A stretch of DNA of 64,000 nt from Mikania micrantha (lineage: Eukaryota; Streptophyta; Magnoliopsida; Asterales; Asteraceae). Within the stretch, counting starts at the first letter, position 1; each line of letters begins with the position of its first letter. Positions 46,969 through 60,625 of the stretch are shown one piece after another. A program made the translations under genes and the position numbers. The stretch is taken from the NCBI GenBank assembly GCA_009363875.1, contig CM018690.1, forward strand, positions 18,989,692 to 19,053,691. Direction: 5' to 3'. Under the pieces are notes generated by a model. The model was not told the DNA's origin, ran no database searches, and saw only the letters and a program-made list of their open reading frames with translations.

Positions 46969-49900
46969 CTACAGCTTTCGGCTCACTGACTTATCTTTAC
47001 GTTTGACTTCCTTGCCACCCTCCTATCCAAAAGAACAAAACATGTTAAAGTTAAAAAGGTACAAATGCAAAGGATAATTTTCATTTATTAAAAAAAAAAT
47101 CAAAATATGCATTACCGAAGTATTTTCAACAGCATTTTCAGTAGTAACAGATGTTACTTCTCGGACTGTGATAATCTTGTCTATGTATACAGTTGTCTCC
47201 TTAGTACCACCTACCACACTCATTCCATTTTCATTCTCCGCATCGTTCAATAACGAAGATAAACCACTGTGCATGGAATAAGAAAACATACTCACTTCAG
47301 AAACATGTGAACGCATATATAAAGCAAGAAATTAGATTTACTGTACCGTGTGTTGGTAGTTTCCTCGGATTGTTTTATTTCCAGTTGCTGCTTTCTTTTC
47401 TTGTTGCTGTGTGTTTGTTCCAACAAGCTACTAGCACATCTTTTAAGCCACCCAAAAGGAGCGGAGAGAGGAGGGGACCCACCATTACTTGTTTCCTTTT
47501 TATTATCGGAATCCATTTCATCATGACGTGAATTCAACTTGCTAGTTCGATTCTTCACAACATGTCTTTTTGAATGTTTATTGTTATTTGGATCATGTTC
47601 TTCAATCTCACTTGCTGCAATACGATAAGGAACAGCTTTCACATCTTCTAATTTCTTCAACTCCTCAATCTGACCAACAATCTCTTTTCTATCACCATGC
47701 AAAAGTCGCCTTTGATTTTCTAATTTTTCCCTTTGAACTTTAAGTTCTTGTATGGAATTATTCAGTTCTGCCCATTCTTTGTCACGCCTTTCATGGTCAA
47801 GATTAATTTCTTTTCTCTCGACTTCAAGTCTTTGCATCTCAGTTTTAACCTGTTCTGCTTCTTTTGCAGCTATTTCTTTCAAAGATGAAATATATGCAAT
47901 TTCTATCTTCTTTTCTTCCTCAAAAGCCTTTTCTTTTTCTCTTAGAGATAATTCCATTTCTTCACGCTTTTTCTCTATACAATTCTCTATCTCCTTTTTC
48001 TGCAACTCTATATCTAACAGAAAATCTGAGCGTTCTTTCTGGATCTTACTGAACCAATCAGATCGTTCTTGTTCGATTTCTCTCATGAAGGTTTCCCGAT
48101 CTTGTGAAAGTGATTCGCAATCTTTTTTATATTGTTCACGAAATAAATCTTTCTCCAATTTTAAGACGTCACGTTCGTCTTTTAAAAACTTTGAAATTAC
48201 AACTCTCTCCTCTGCTATACGTTCTGCTTCTAGTCTTAGCTCTTCTCTTTTTTCATCAATTGTTTCCCACTCTGATTCAAATTCTGATTTTGTTTTCTTC
48301 AAATGATCTGCTTCAACTTCAAGTGCATGTTTTTGAGCTCTTATTAAATCAATTTCTTCTTTTAATTTGCTTTCCAAAATAATTAATTCATTTGTTTCAT
48401 TTCTCATAGCCTCAACTTTCTCCTCTGCATGTGATACCTCTTTTCTTTTTTCATCCAATGATCTCAAAGACTCCTGAATGTCAAGTTTCATGCTATTCAC
48501 CACTTCTTTTTCTTTCTGCAATATAGTTTTCTGAAACTCTACCTCTTTTTCCGCAGAAATTACACTTTTCTCTTTCTCCTCCACAGCATTCAGTTTTTCT
48601 AACAGATCATTTTCTTTATAACTGATGGCACTTGCCTTGACCTCCAAGTCATGTTCTTTTTCTGAAATCAAATCCTCTCGCTGACTAAGCTCCACTTCTG
48701 TTAACTCAGCAGCCCGTCTCTTGCTCTCAATCTTGTCCTCCATTAATTTGAGTTTTGTTTCCAACTCAGCATCAAATTGAGAACTTTTTTCTTTCAAAGC
48801 AGATTCATGATTAGCCAACACCTGTTTAATTCGGTCCTGAAAAATTATAAGATTGTATCATAAACTTCATTAATCAAGTATCTCAATTCAAACACATGGA
48901 TGTATCAACTAGAGTAATGGTGATTTACAGATTCCTTGCTTGCAATTTCCTCTTGCTGCTTACACAATTCTTCATACTTCTCTTTTAAATCTTTTTCCTT
49001 CCTGTTTAAACCCTGTAAGCACTCATAAACAAACTTTTAGTAACATGTATAATATTAACTGATAAAAAAAATAAAGAATATTATAATGTACCTCATCTCT
49101 AGCATCCAATGAAGCTGCTTTTAACTCCAAATTGTACTTTTCATCTTTTAGGGCTTTAAACTCCTCCTCAAGGTTTAATCTTGAAGCTTGCAACTCTTTT
49201 TCAAGTCGACTTATTTCCTGAGTCCTGCTTAAAATGTAATCCTCCCGTTGATTTAGCAAAGCTTGACCATCAAGTAACCTTTCTTGTGACTGTTGAAGAG
49301 ATTTTTGCCTTTCAGATAAAGATTTCCTTTCAAGAAGGATTTCTTTTTCTTTTGCATCACACCTAACATATTCAAAAGACAAAAAAAACTCTAAAGTTAC
49401 CAAAATTTAATGAATGTTCATCAATGTAAATGAAATGAGATTGAGTTTTGTGCTTTATAAGGTTAAAAGAGAGAAAAGAATGAGTTTTATCCATCTATAT
49501 GGAATAGCCATTTTGTATTGCAATTGTTGAACCATCAATGCAGACAGCTAGATATGCAAATAATATGACATGATAACGATTGTCATAAATTAAATCATGA
49601 TGTATCAAGTGATAGATAGAAAGACATACTCAGATTTGAACAAATTTATCTGCCTTCTAAGATCATCTTCACGTGCTTCAACTTCATGTAATTTTCTTTC
49701 AGCTGCACGGCGGGATCTACTAGCTTCTGCTTCCAAAGAATCTGCAGCTTGCATCTTTGAAATGGCTTCAGTCATCTTCTTTACAGCATCATCCATCATA
49801 TTCCGTGCATCAACTAATTTAACTTCAGCTGCCACCTTTGCCTCTGCACATTCTGCACGCATCTCATGCAACGCCTTCTCAATCTACAAACATCATAACT

Positions 49901-50954
49901 TAGAGACAACAACAACCATACCCAACAAATCCCAGTCAAAGCAAGGCTATTAGTGGAAGCACATTCCTTATAGTTTAAAACAAAAGTGTAGTTTATGATG
50001 ATATTTTTAAGGAGATCTTTATTATTAGTGCTTACATTGGAAACACATTCTTTTTCAATTCCAAGAGCCTTCTTCAGTTTTTCTTCCCTCATCTTTGCTT
50101 CAGCTAGAGCAGACATATGGGCAGAATAGTCACGTTTTAGATTCAATTCAGCCATTTCTGCGGTGGATTTCATCTGCTCATAATTTGCCACCCACTCCTT
50201 TTTTTCAATGATCAAAATCCCCATTTGGTTTTGAAGATTGTATATCTACATTTAATGAAAGAAAATGAATACATGGTATGATCTTGATATCAAAGAACAA
50301 ATCCCTAAATCCTTTTGCCCAATGGAAAAATCCATTCAATTAAGTACAATGCTAATCCTAAATAAAGATAATTGGATCAAAGTCTTGAACACCCAAGTAA
50401 AAAAGGAATTAGATATACGATCAAAACCATGCATATATCAACTATTTACCCTTTCATTTTCCCTTAAACTTTAGAGTTTTATAAAGATAATTAAAGATTT
50501 AATGCCCACACAAACACAAGACTGTCGCTCTTCAAAATAATTTTCTCACCACCTTAAAGATTTTCAAAACCCTATTGTATTAATTGATTGAGAATTAAAC
50601 ACGCAATATCACCAACCATTAATGTAATCCCACCTAAAAGAGAAACAAAAAAAAAAAAACCCTAAAAAACAAAGAAAAGCATATAAAATCAAGAATCGAC
50701 ACACGAAAAGCCAAGAAGATGAATATTGAACAAAAGTGAAAGAAAAGAGAAACGACCTCAGCTTCAAGTTTAGCAATATGAGCGATGAGTGAACCTTTAT
50801 CCCTTCGCTTGATTGATTCTTCATCAAAACCTGCTTCACGAAGACGCTTCCAGATGGTTTCATCGGCCAAAGGACTTGTGGCACTCAAAACCCTAGATGA
50901 ATTAATCGTTGCTGCTGGAGTCGCTGTAAATCGTCCTGATTGAGGACTCGCCAT
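46969..50954 (-). CDS. CRWN4: CRWN4-like (NMCP2-type) nuclear lamina protein, 8 exons
   Basis: CRWN/NMCP proteins are plant lamin analogues: long coiled-coil proteins at the nuclear periphery that shape the nucleus and organise heterochromatin. Exons are 50757-50954, 50036-50245, 49630-49883, 49092-49362, 48929-49012, 47347-48836, 47116-47266 and 46969-47022. All introns are GT-AG and the phases join to a 2712-nt CDS (903 residues, TAG stop). The start at 50954 is the only Met before the conserved block ETIWKRLREAGFDEESIKRR (residues 32-51), diagnostic of the CRWN4 type. A near-continuous heptad coiled coil spans about residues 60-690, and a basic SNKKRKQQ motif near residue 816 is a probable nuclear localisation signal. 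Known CRWN4 proteins are somewhat longer, about 1000 residues. Codons are intact throughout. Confidence 0.93.
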
Positions 50955-51205
50955 ACGATGAACAACACAAGAACTTCGAATCGACAATGAGATCGATCCG
51001 TTGACGATTCGCCGTGAATTTGATTTTGATTTTGAATTACGGATCTCTTTCCTTCTTTCTTTTAGAGTTCACAGCTGCATTATTCGTTCACGCTTTCCTT
51101 TTTCTGATTTTTGTTTTAAAAGAAAGGGCATTCATTTTTGAATGACGTCAGCAGACCATTCCAAGATGATAATAATATATTAGCGTTACGATTTAGAAAT
51201 TCCTA
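50955..51205 (-). promoter_or_regulatory. CRWN4-like gene 5' UTR and proximal promoter
   Basis: Only about 250 bp separate the start codon from the presumed Helitron end at 51206. I see no strong TATA box. If the Helitron call is right, regulatory input must come from this short stretch or from Helitron sequence. Confidence 0.4.
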
Positions 51206-51450
51206 TCTATCTTAAATACTAACGTCGGTGGCCTCGCGTGCCCTACATGTGATCTGAAGCTTCTCGTGCAGGTGCTTCTTATTTCTTCTGCCTCTCCACA
51301 AATTTCTTCCACCTGTATCACACGCGTCATCTCCTTCGTCTACCAGGGTGCTTCTTTCGACTTCTATGCTACCGCCTTCCAGAGGCCATCCCTGTCTTCT
51401 TTGCTCTAAACATCCATTGTATCATTAGGGCTCCCCATTCTCCTCTTCAG

Positions 51451-52735
51451 GTAAACCTAAATTTGGTTCATCTGAAGATTTATTACCTTCTTATTTCTTT
51501 GATTTGTTTTTTGTCAGTTAGGGTTTCTGACTTTGCTGCAAACATGTGTTCTATCTTTGGGCTGCCACATTTTACTCTTCAGGTAAGAGTTAAGTTTTCT
51601 TATGATTTAATCTTTGCTCTTGCATGGTGATGGAATCAAAACCAGCTCTCTATCTTATTTGTTTGCTTTGGTTTTCTGGGTTAGGGTTCTCCAAGCTTAT
51701 TCTAGAGCTACTTTTTTGTTCAGGTAAATCCTGGATTTTATTATGATTTAATCTTTCTGACTGCAAAGGTTGATGTCGTTGTTCATTTTACTTTTTCCTG
51801 TACACTCTTATATGCAAAAATGTTGATTAGCTGCTCTGTTGCTATGATTGCTGCTGCCCCTGTATTTTTGAGTCTTAAAGCACTCACTGTAACACCTACT
51901 TACGTTCCTGTTATTTTCTAGGAGTTTGGTTTGTAACAACTTTAGGAATAGGGGTTAGGAATTGGGTTTAAGTTTGCAACTACAGCCCCTTCTATGAAGA
52001 GTCGTTACCAGTTTTTTTTGTGGCATTGTGTAGATTATTGGTTTGACTTCTTACCAGATTGTATAATTTCGTCTGAGTTTGCAACTACAGGTCATTATAT
52101 GAAGACCGGTGACTAAGGTTTTTTGGTGGCTTTGTGTAGATTAATGGTTTGAATTCTTACTAGATTGCATTGATAGTCTTCATGCTGGTTTCTTAATGTT
52201 GCAGCTTCGCTGGTTTGTTAATGTTGCAGCTAGATATTTGTTTTGTTCCAATTTTTCCTCATGCCACAGAGGACTTTCTGTGTTACAATACGCATTATTG
52301 GTGTATGACTATTACCGTAATTGGCGGTGCCAGGGGAAAAAAATTAGGTAACAGAGGCTAGGGAGTTATGCTTTGTTGTTGTCACTTTTATTAGTAAACC
52401 TAAATTTGCTAAACCTAAATTTGGCTCGTCTAAAGATTTTTTATTTTCTTATTTCTTTGATTTGATTTTCTTACTTGAGGTTTCTAACTTTACTGTAAAC
52501 ATTCGTTGTATCTTTAGGCTGACACATCTTTTTCTTCAGGTAAGACTTAATTTTTCTTATGAGTTGATCTTTGCCCTTGCATGGTCATGGAATAAAAAAC
52601 AGATCTGTATCTTATTTGTTTGCTTTGGTTCTCTAGGTTACGATCTCCAAGCTTATTTTACAGCCATTTTCCTGTTCAAGTAACTTCTAAATTTTATTCT
52701 GATTTAAGCTTTCTGCCTATAAATGTTAATACCAC
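51451..52735 (+). repeat. Diverged direct duplication in Helitron non-coding part
   Basis: About 340 bp at 51451-51790 recur at about 52389-52735 with many substitutions. Shared words include GTAAACCTAAATTTG, CTTATTTCTTTGATTTG and TGCTTTGGTT. Each copy contains CTTCAGGTAA, which resembles joined splice signals. No protein is evident. Confidence 0.7.
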
Positions 52736-53159
52736 TGTTCATTTTAGTTTTGCCCTTGTGTAGGTTAATGGTTTGAGTTTTCGGTAAATTGCATTGATAG
52801 TTTTCTTGCCGGTTTATTAATATAATTGTAATTCGTTTTTCTTGATTTTAACAGTGATTTCGATTCCTTTTTCCTTGCTTTGAGCCCAAAACTCCTAAAG
52901 TTAGTTAAAATGCAGTAAATGTTGCAGTGACTTGAATTAGTCAGGTGTTTGGTTCATTGGTGTTTTTTTTTTGGATTTAGGTTCATACCTTTTTCATGTC
53001 AATCAGTGCTTTTTTATGTCAGTCAGTTTTCTTACTTAACTGAGAGTGGTACTGAAGGTATAGTAAACATATGATTAATGAATACATATTGCTGAAGGTG
53101 TTATTTGCTATATACATGTATTTATCTTCCATTTTTTTCCCACATTACATAGAACTTTT

Positions 53160-54800
53160 TTTCCCCTAAAAGATTTACTAAAATACAAAATGTATCTGTT
53201 TTTGTTGAATACCATGTGTGTTTTCTTGAGGTTTCAGCCTCTTTACATAGGCTGAGGATTTTAGGCGATCTAAAGTACTTTATACTTACATAATGTCCAC
53301 TTATAGGTTGTGGTAATGTATATCCAAGTATAGTTATTAAATATGTGAGTCACTTTATTAATTACAGTACCTGTTTGATCAGATACAAATATAAGATTTT
53401 ATGTTTTGCAGCTTATAAATAATAATAAAGAGCTGCAATTGTAATATTAAAATTATTACTTCATGGATCTACAATAGAGTTTACGTTTATATTGTAAGGA
53501 AAAAAATATCATCCTTGACACTTGAATTATGCCATAATTGGGAGTGCAACCTCACAAAAACTTACATGATCAACACCATAGGTGTTTGCTAGTAAAAAAA
53601 ACGTAATTGCTCAAGATAAGCTACCACCGTGTTTGGCTAATGCACCTAATTGTGATGTAGCTAGTGGTTTTACCATTTGTATTAATGAAATATGTGTTTT
53701 TTTATTATATTTTTAATCTTTGCTACACTACTTTCCCAAATCAACTGGCCTCTATAGCTATTTGAACGCATTAGTCCTAAAGCCATACTAAACGTATACT
53801 TAATAAATACATCCTGCTAATGATATTCCTAGCCTTAGATATACATTAGGTTACCTTTTATTGTTTTTTTAGATACAACACATAGGACTTCTTTACATCA
53901 TAATAAGAACTAACACAATATAAAATGTATGTGTTGAGTTTAAACACATCTATGTTTTATAAAACTTTCTTAATAATGCAGAATCGCAGTTATAATATTA
54001 AAACTTGGTACTTCATGTACCTGCAATACAGTTTACACTTACATTATAAGCAAAAAAGAAGACAACATCCTTCACCTTTAAATGGTAACATAATTAGGAG
54101 TGCAATGTAACAAAAAAACTTACATACTAGCTAGGAAAAAAGAAGACAACATCCTTCACTTTTGAATGGTAACATAATTAGGAGTGCAATGTAACAAAAA
54201 AACTTACATACCTGCCACCATAAGCTGTAGCTGGTAAAAAATGTTACTGCTCAAAATGATCTAACACCTTATTTGACAAAGGCATATAGTTGTACCAGCC
54301 ATAATGCTGCATCAAATGCTTTTACCCTTCACATTGGTTACATGTATGTTTCTTTCTTATATTTTTTTCCATAGGTATACATTTGTTTACTTTCTGTTTA
54401 CTTCTTTAGATGCAATACACATGACTTATTTGCATCCTAATAAAGCCTAATACAATATAAAATCTATATAGTGAGTTTGAACAGCATTTACGTTTTATAT
54501 AGGCTTCTTTGTATTTACATAGATTGAAGATCTAAGAACATCTCCCGTTTTACATTTATATAATGTATAGCTATGAATTGTGGTAGAATACATCTGTATA
54601 TAGTCATGAAATATAATGCACTACTTTAGTAACCATAGGCACTATTAATTTAGCTACATGGGAATATAGAGCATCTTATGGTTTTCAAATATTAGGTAAC
54701 TTGATTTCACAATCATGATAGTAGATGTTAGTATCTAATAAATTTGAAATAAAGTTTCTACTTAAATTGTAAGGAAAAATATTATAAATTTCTTACCATA
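53160..54800 (+). repeat. Diverged repeats including an 84-bp tandem pair
   Basis: The block GACAACATCCTTCAC...GGAGTGCAATGTAACAAAA occurs at 54061 and 54145 almost unchanged (84-bp period), and as a weaker copy near 53510. Neighbouring words (ACATAGGACTT, AATATAAAAT) repeat at wider spacing, which suggests older segmental duplications. It is non-coding. Confidence 0.65.
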
Positions 54801-55161
54801 TCAGTTATTTGTTTCTATGATATGCTATGTCTAAAAAATTGAAACTTCCATTAATTAGTAATACTCTTTTTTTTGGTAATAAAGGAATTCCTACGCTGCT
54901 TGCTTGCCATTACCTGTAACTGCATCTTTTATTATCCTATTTTTTTAACCTCTGTTTGTTTATTAAAATTTTCCCAGCCATATACTGGCATCATCCTATT
55001 TCTATCCCTGTTTTAATCTTCTACAACCGTTTGCAAAAAAGAGGTATGTATATATTTCTGTTTTATTGTTTGCTTTTATAAAGTTATTACTAATATATAA
55101 ACTTAAATAACCAACTTTATCACTGTATAAAATCCTGCTACTTTTTTTTCCCAATATTATA

Positions 55162-57584
55162 ATGTCTACCTGTCGAAAAAGAAAACAAACCTGTTCTATA
55201 GCGTCTTCTACTTCTACTGAAAACTCATCATCTACAACCTTATGTGAGCCTGCAATCCTTTTGCCTAATTCATCTTCTGGTGCATCTACATATTTTGATC
55301 ATGGTGATTGTAATAACATATGCGAATATTGTTCGGCTTTCTTTTGGTTTGACGAACGCATTGCTTGCTCCACTTCTAATCAACGTCCAAGATATAACCA
55401 TTGCTGTAAAGGTGGTCGTGTTGCTTTTCCATATCCAAGACCTCCTCCTTCCGAGCTAATTCAGTTATTTGAACAACCTACTTTTCTTAACAACATCCGC
55501 GCTTATAATACTATGTTTTCAATGACTTCGTTCGGTGGAAAGGTGGATGAATCTATTAATAACAGCTTCGGCCCCTATGTGTTCAAGATCGAAGGGCAGG
55601 TTTATCACTGGCTTGGTTCTTTATGTCCACCATTAAATGAGAAACCTAGATTCCTGCAAATGTATATATATGATACTGAGAATGCAGTTTCTAACAGGCT
55701 ACGTTTTTTTAATGAAAACGTAAACTCCGGTCTTAATACTGAGACAACGGCTCTTATTCTAAACATTTTAGAAGAATACAATGACCTGATTAAACTTTTT
55801 ACATCGCTAAAGGCCTTTCTCATTCCACGTGTGATCTCACCTATTGCATTCGACTTTTCATACAATTCTTTATCTTATGACCAGCCTTCTCCAGGTTGCC
55901 TTGGTGCAATTGTAACCGACTCAGAATCATATTCAGATGACTACGATATCGTTATTCGTCATAAAGACACTGGCCCTCAACGAATAAATAAGTTGCATCC
56001 TTTGTACATGGCCTTGCAATACCCACTTTTGTTTGTCTATGGTGAAAGTGGTTGGTCTCGAGAGTTACGTTTGCGTGGCAAATCCAAAGGTGAGAGTAAA
56101 AACATGACAATGAACATGTTTTACAGCTACCAATTGCATGATCGCTTAAACGTTTACACACTTTTACTTAGGGGCGGCCGACTATTTCAACAATACTTGG
56201 TAGATTCTTACATTTGTATTGAACAAAGCCGTCTTGATTATATAAGACAAAATCAAAACACCTTCAGAACTGAATTTTTGCGAGGCATACATGATGCTGT
56301 CGAACAAGGAGATACTAAAGGTAAAGACATTGGAAAGCGTATTATATTGCCTTCCTCATTTGTTGGCGGTCCACGATACATGTACAAACATTACCAAGAC
56401 GCTTTAGCTATATGTAGAGTTCATGGAAAATCCTCAATACTTCATTACTTTTACATGCAATGTTAAATGGCCAGAGATTCAAAGATATTTAGCTCAATAT
56501 CCTTCTTTGAAGGCACAGGATCGTCCAGACATTATTGCAAGAATCTTCCATATTAAAGTCATCTCACTTATTAGCTACTTGAAAACCAAAAAACCATTTG
56601 GTTCTGTAAGCGCAGGTCATTTTCTTCACAACATTTCTTGCATCTTTTTGTACTTTAATCTTCCATTACCATCTAAAAATTTCTTTGTCACAGATTTATA
56701 TACCATCGAGTTCCAAAAAAGAGGTTTGCCTCATTGTCATATGCTCTTGTGGGTTTCTCAACCACATCGAATCACAACTGCTGATCAGCTTGATAACTAC
56801 ATATCGGCTGAATTACCTGATCCAGCAGAAGATCCCTGCCTACATAAAGTTGTTGCAGAATTCATGGTTCATGGACCATGCGGGCTTGCCAACTCCCAAT
56901 CACCGTGCATGTCAACAGGCTCATGCTCAAAAAAATTCCCCAAATGTTATGAGTTATCAACTTCATTTGATAAAAATGGTTATGCCCGTTACAAAAGACG
57001 ATTAACAACAAACGTTGTTTTGAAAAAAGGAATTTCATTAGATAATAGTTACGTGGTGCCCTACAACCGTCTTTTGTTATTACGTTATCAAGCACACATC
57101 AATGTCGAATACTGTGGATGGAATATGCTTATCAAATATCTTTTTAAATACATATCCAAGGGCTCTGATCGTATTCGATACCAAATCACCAAAACCTCCC
57201 ACAACCTAAATGCAGTTGACATTTCTACCACAAGTAAAATTGATGAAATTAGAAATTTTGTCGACGGTAGATTTATTTGTCCACATGAATCTGCATGGAG
57301 AATTTTTAACTTCCTTATTCACGATAGGAATCCTCCGGTTCAAACATTATCTGTTCATCTTGAAAACATGCAAAATATAGGCTTTCAAGATAATGCACAA
57401 CTAGAGCAAGTTATAAAAAATTCTGCGGCAAAGCGTACCACATTAACTGAGTGGCTTTACACCAACCAAATTGATAGTACCGGTCGTCACCTTCGCTACG
57501 TAGACTACCTTTCAGAGTATAGATGGGACCATTCTGCAAAAACTTGGATACGCAGGTCATCAAACAAAAATCCTGCAATTGGTA
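55162..57584 (+). pseudogene. Helitron Rep/helicase ORF, frameshifted and truncated
   Basis: The ORF starts at ATG 55162 with a Cys-rich stretch, then the Helitron-like N domain. Near 56425-56429 one base in an A run shifts the frame just before PQYFITFTCN. The Rep HUH motif GLPHCHMLLW follows near 56730 and the downstream tyrosine motif YLFKYISKG near 57140. A probable intron of 78 nt (56616-56693, GT-AG, multiple of three, no stop) interrupts the segment before EFQKRGLPHCH. The ORF is cut at 57584 by the C LTR, before any helicase motif. The insertion and the frameshift make this copy inactive. Confidence 0.85.
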
Positions 57585-57945
57585 TGTGACACCCCGTAAA
57601 TTCCAGGTCAGCTTTGATTTTATTTAAATGTTTATTTAAATGCATTATGTACACGTGGCAATAGAATTAGATTAATTTAGTGTGACACGTGGCACGACAG
57701 TATGAACACTGACACATGACTTGATAATTCGTGGAATTATCGGCAAACAGCACACACGTGTCAAAACACACGAACGTTGGTGAACGTCTACCACATTGTG
57801 AAACACAGCACTCGAAACCTCACGAAACACTCACACATTGAACTTGGAAGTTCAAACAAGGCCAAACGAAAGTTCGTAAACGTGAAAACGGCAACGAACG
57901 GATCAAACCAATGAAAATGGGCCTATTGGGCTCACCAGGGGATCT

Positions 57946-58097
57946 GTCGCGCTACGCGACGGCCCACAAGGACACTGTCGCGATACGCGACAGGTGGCGG
58001 GGGAAATTTGAACGCGGAACATCCTCGCGCTACGCGAGGGGAACTCTTGAAGCTGTCGCGCTACGCGAGGAGACCCAGTTCGCAGAATCTTTATTTA
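57946..58097 (+). promoter_or_regulatory. U3 of element C: four CGCG palindromes and TATA-like box
   Basis: Palindromes lie at 57946-57960 (GTCGCGCTACGCGAC), 57975-57993 (CTGTCGCGATACGCGACAG), 58023-58039 (CCTCGCGCTACGCGAGG) and 58056-58068. The central triplet differs from A and B (CTA or ATA instead of TAC), but the paired arms are kept. TTTATTTA at 58090-58097 may be the TATA box. Confidence 0.6.
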
Positions 58098-59470
58098 ACC
58101 AAGATGTAATCATCACCAGCCAACCTAGCCTCTCATTTCCGATTCCAAGACACTCAAACTCGTCTCCTACACCTGCAAATCACCATTTTCATCAGCTGGA
58201 AGCCATTGTTGAGGAGATTGAAGCTCAAGAACATTGAAGCAAGCCTCCTAGACCACCACCCATCACCACCATCTTCTTATTCGTTGAGGAACCTGCTGTC
58301 CAGAAGCTCTTAGAAGCCTTCTAGCTCGATTTTATCATCATCTCAGCCTTCTTGGAGCCTTAGAAGGTAGTATTTACATTCCTCCATGGCTAGAACGTCC
58401 ATTTCTCACCACCACACGCACATGCATGTGTTAAAACCCACATGCAAGCACCCATGGCTCACATGCACGAATTTATAATATGGGTTTGTTGATTTTAAGA
58501 TGATTTATGATGATCTAACATGATTAGAATGCATTTGGTGATGATCTATGATGATGTGTATGTAAGGATTTCATGTTTTGTTCATAAAGTGTTGAATGAT
58601 GGCCATGCATGCATGATCCATGATGGTAGGAATGATCTTGAGTATGTTGATATGCTTATTGATAATGTTAGAAGGATTACTCATGGTTGGATTTGTTTAA
58701 AATGATCAAAATGTTGATTTTTAGTAATCTTTCCATTATTAGTAACTTTTATTTGCAAAATGATTGTTGGAGATGAATTCATGAACATGCAAGTATGTGG
58801 ATTTGCTATTAGGATGATAATATGATGATTTGATTTGTTAGAATGTGGTTTCGATAATGAGTATGGTCATTTCTAGCAATATTACTAAATATAGAAACTT
58901 TTGTGAATGAAATATTGATGGATGATGATTTAGACTATGTTGACATGATTAGATGATAGTAAATAGCATATTATGATGAATGATGGTATGAAAAATTGCT
59001 TGGAAATGTTAAAGGGTCATTTTTATGCAAAAACCACAAAGTTACTATTTTTAGTAACTTTATGGTTACAAAAACCGACTTAGGAATATGTTGAATGACT
59101 TGAGCATGCTAAATGATTTATTATGTTATAATATGATGTTTAGATGCTAAGTTAGATGGTTTCCGATGTCACGTATGCTAAAAATGGAAACTTTCCATTT
59201 TAGGAAACTTTTGTGCACTAACATGCTATAAACGACGTATATGAACTTGTATGATAATGTGCTATGTGCTAACATGACCCCGTAGGACCATTGAGCATGC
59301 TAGAACTCGAACACCGTCATGCTTTGTGAACTTTCTAAAAATGGAAACTTACTATAAATAGTAAGTTGTCCATAAACGCGACCTACGCGTTTTGCACACG
59401 ACAAACACTTACACGATTGCTACATGAGTCACAAACCGTCACACGGTTCACCAACGGGTCGTTGACTTGA

Positions 59471-59560
59471 CACGGTCAACTTTGGTCAAACACGGTCAAC
59501 TTTGGTCAAACACGGTCAACTTTGGTCAAACATGGTCAAACATGGTCAAACACGGTCAAT
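59471..59560 (+). repeat. Short tandem repeat in element C LTR
   Basis: Three 20-bp units (CACGGTCAACTTTGGTCAAA) are followed by 10-bp units (CATGGTCAAA, CACGGTCAA). An ORF across it is a product of the repeat. Confidence 0.9.
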
Positions 59561-60612
59561 GTGGACCAACACGAGCAAACACGGTCATTGTGGACCGACA
59601 CGGACAAACATGAACAACCAAGGGTTGTTGGACACAAACACGGGCACTAACACGAACACTAGCACGGTCACTTACACGAACTCACATACGGTATACGATA
59701 TAGGTTGCCGGTGACCGAGACGTGCTACTTGACGTTCAGGAGCTTACGCTTACACACTACTTCATCACTAAGGTGAGTTTACGGCCCCTCTTTACTCTTT
59801 TTCAAATGCTTTTAAATAGGGGGAGAATACTAGTTGCATCGAGTCAAACATTATTACTGTACAAACACTATTGTGTATGCTGGTTTATTGGACAAACATT
59901 AAGTGTTGAACTCGTTACAAGCCCTCACAAAGTCTTACCGTTAATGTACAAACAACGTGGTAGATTTGGATGGATCCATTAGGGAATGACTAACCCCACG
60001 GGGCACCATGTTGACTGAGTGTCATAACCCGTGCAAATTCTGACCTAACTTGCTATGTATACGAGGCATAGCGGAGGCAAGAGCAAACAAGTCTAGTTCG
60101 GTAGTGACGCACTGACACTTTGGGCCTAGGGCTCGGTACTAACATTGATAAACAGCATGACACACTTTTCATTACTATATGTATATCAAAACCTGTGAAC
60201 TCACCAACCATTGTGTTGACACTTGTTTTTAAACTTGTATTCTCAGGTAACTAGCATGACAGGCTCGTGGAGCAGGAAAGCACATAGGGGACATGAGCAT
60301 AGGGTCCCACATGCATTTGTTTTCGTGTCTTTTGAAAACAATTTGACTTTATTTTATTTAAAACGTTGTTGTATTGAACTACTTACAATTTCCGCTGTGT
60401 AAACAATCATTTTCCGCTGCATGTTATGACTTATTTATTCCGCTGCAATACTACTTTATTTCCGCTGCAAACTATTTTATTCTGTGTATGTGTCAAACAC
60501 TGGATTTGTAAACACATATAGAGGTGTTCTATATGACCTTGAGCTGTGATTCTGGACACGTCACATCCACGTGGACATTTGCCACAAGTGGGAATTTGGG
60601 GGTGTGACAGAC

Positions 60613-60625
60613 TGGTATCAGAGCC
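60613..60625 (+). promoter_or_regulatory. Primer-binding site of element C
   Basis: TGGTATCAGAGCC begins three bases after the LTR end and matches initiator tRNA-Met. Confidence 0.92.

Larger units (their letters stand above)
51206..57584 (+). mobile_element. Probable autonomous Helitron, 5' part
   Basis: A start TCTATCTTAAATACTAACG preceded by A resembles the 5' ends of the small Helitrons in this window. About 4 kb of non-coding, internally repeated DNA follows, then a Rep/helicase ORF from 55162. Element C cuts the ORF at 57584; the remainder would lie beyond the window. The 5' end is inferred from motif and position. Confidence 0.55.
57585..60609 (+). mobile_element. 5' LTR of element C (Ty3/gypsy)
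   Basis: This 3025-bp LTR begins TGTGACACCCCG and ends GGGGGTGTGACA. Both ends resemble the element A LTR. It is inserted in the Helitron ORF after TGGTA (57580-57584), the expected duplicated target. The partner LTR lies beyond the window. Confidence 0.93.

Noticed and set aside
47752..48306. A 184-codon Ser/Phe-rich ORF on the plus strand
   Set aside because: It is the antisense shadow of the coiled-coil exon 6 of the CRWN4-like gene.
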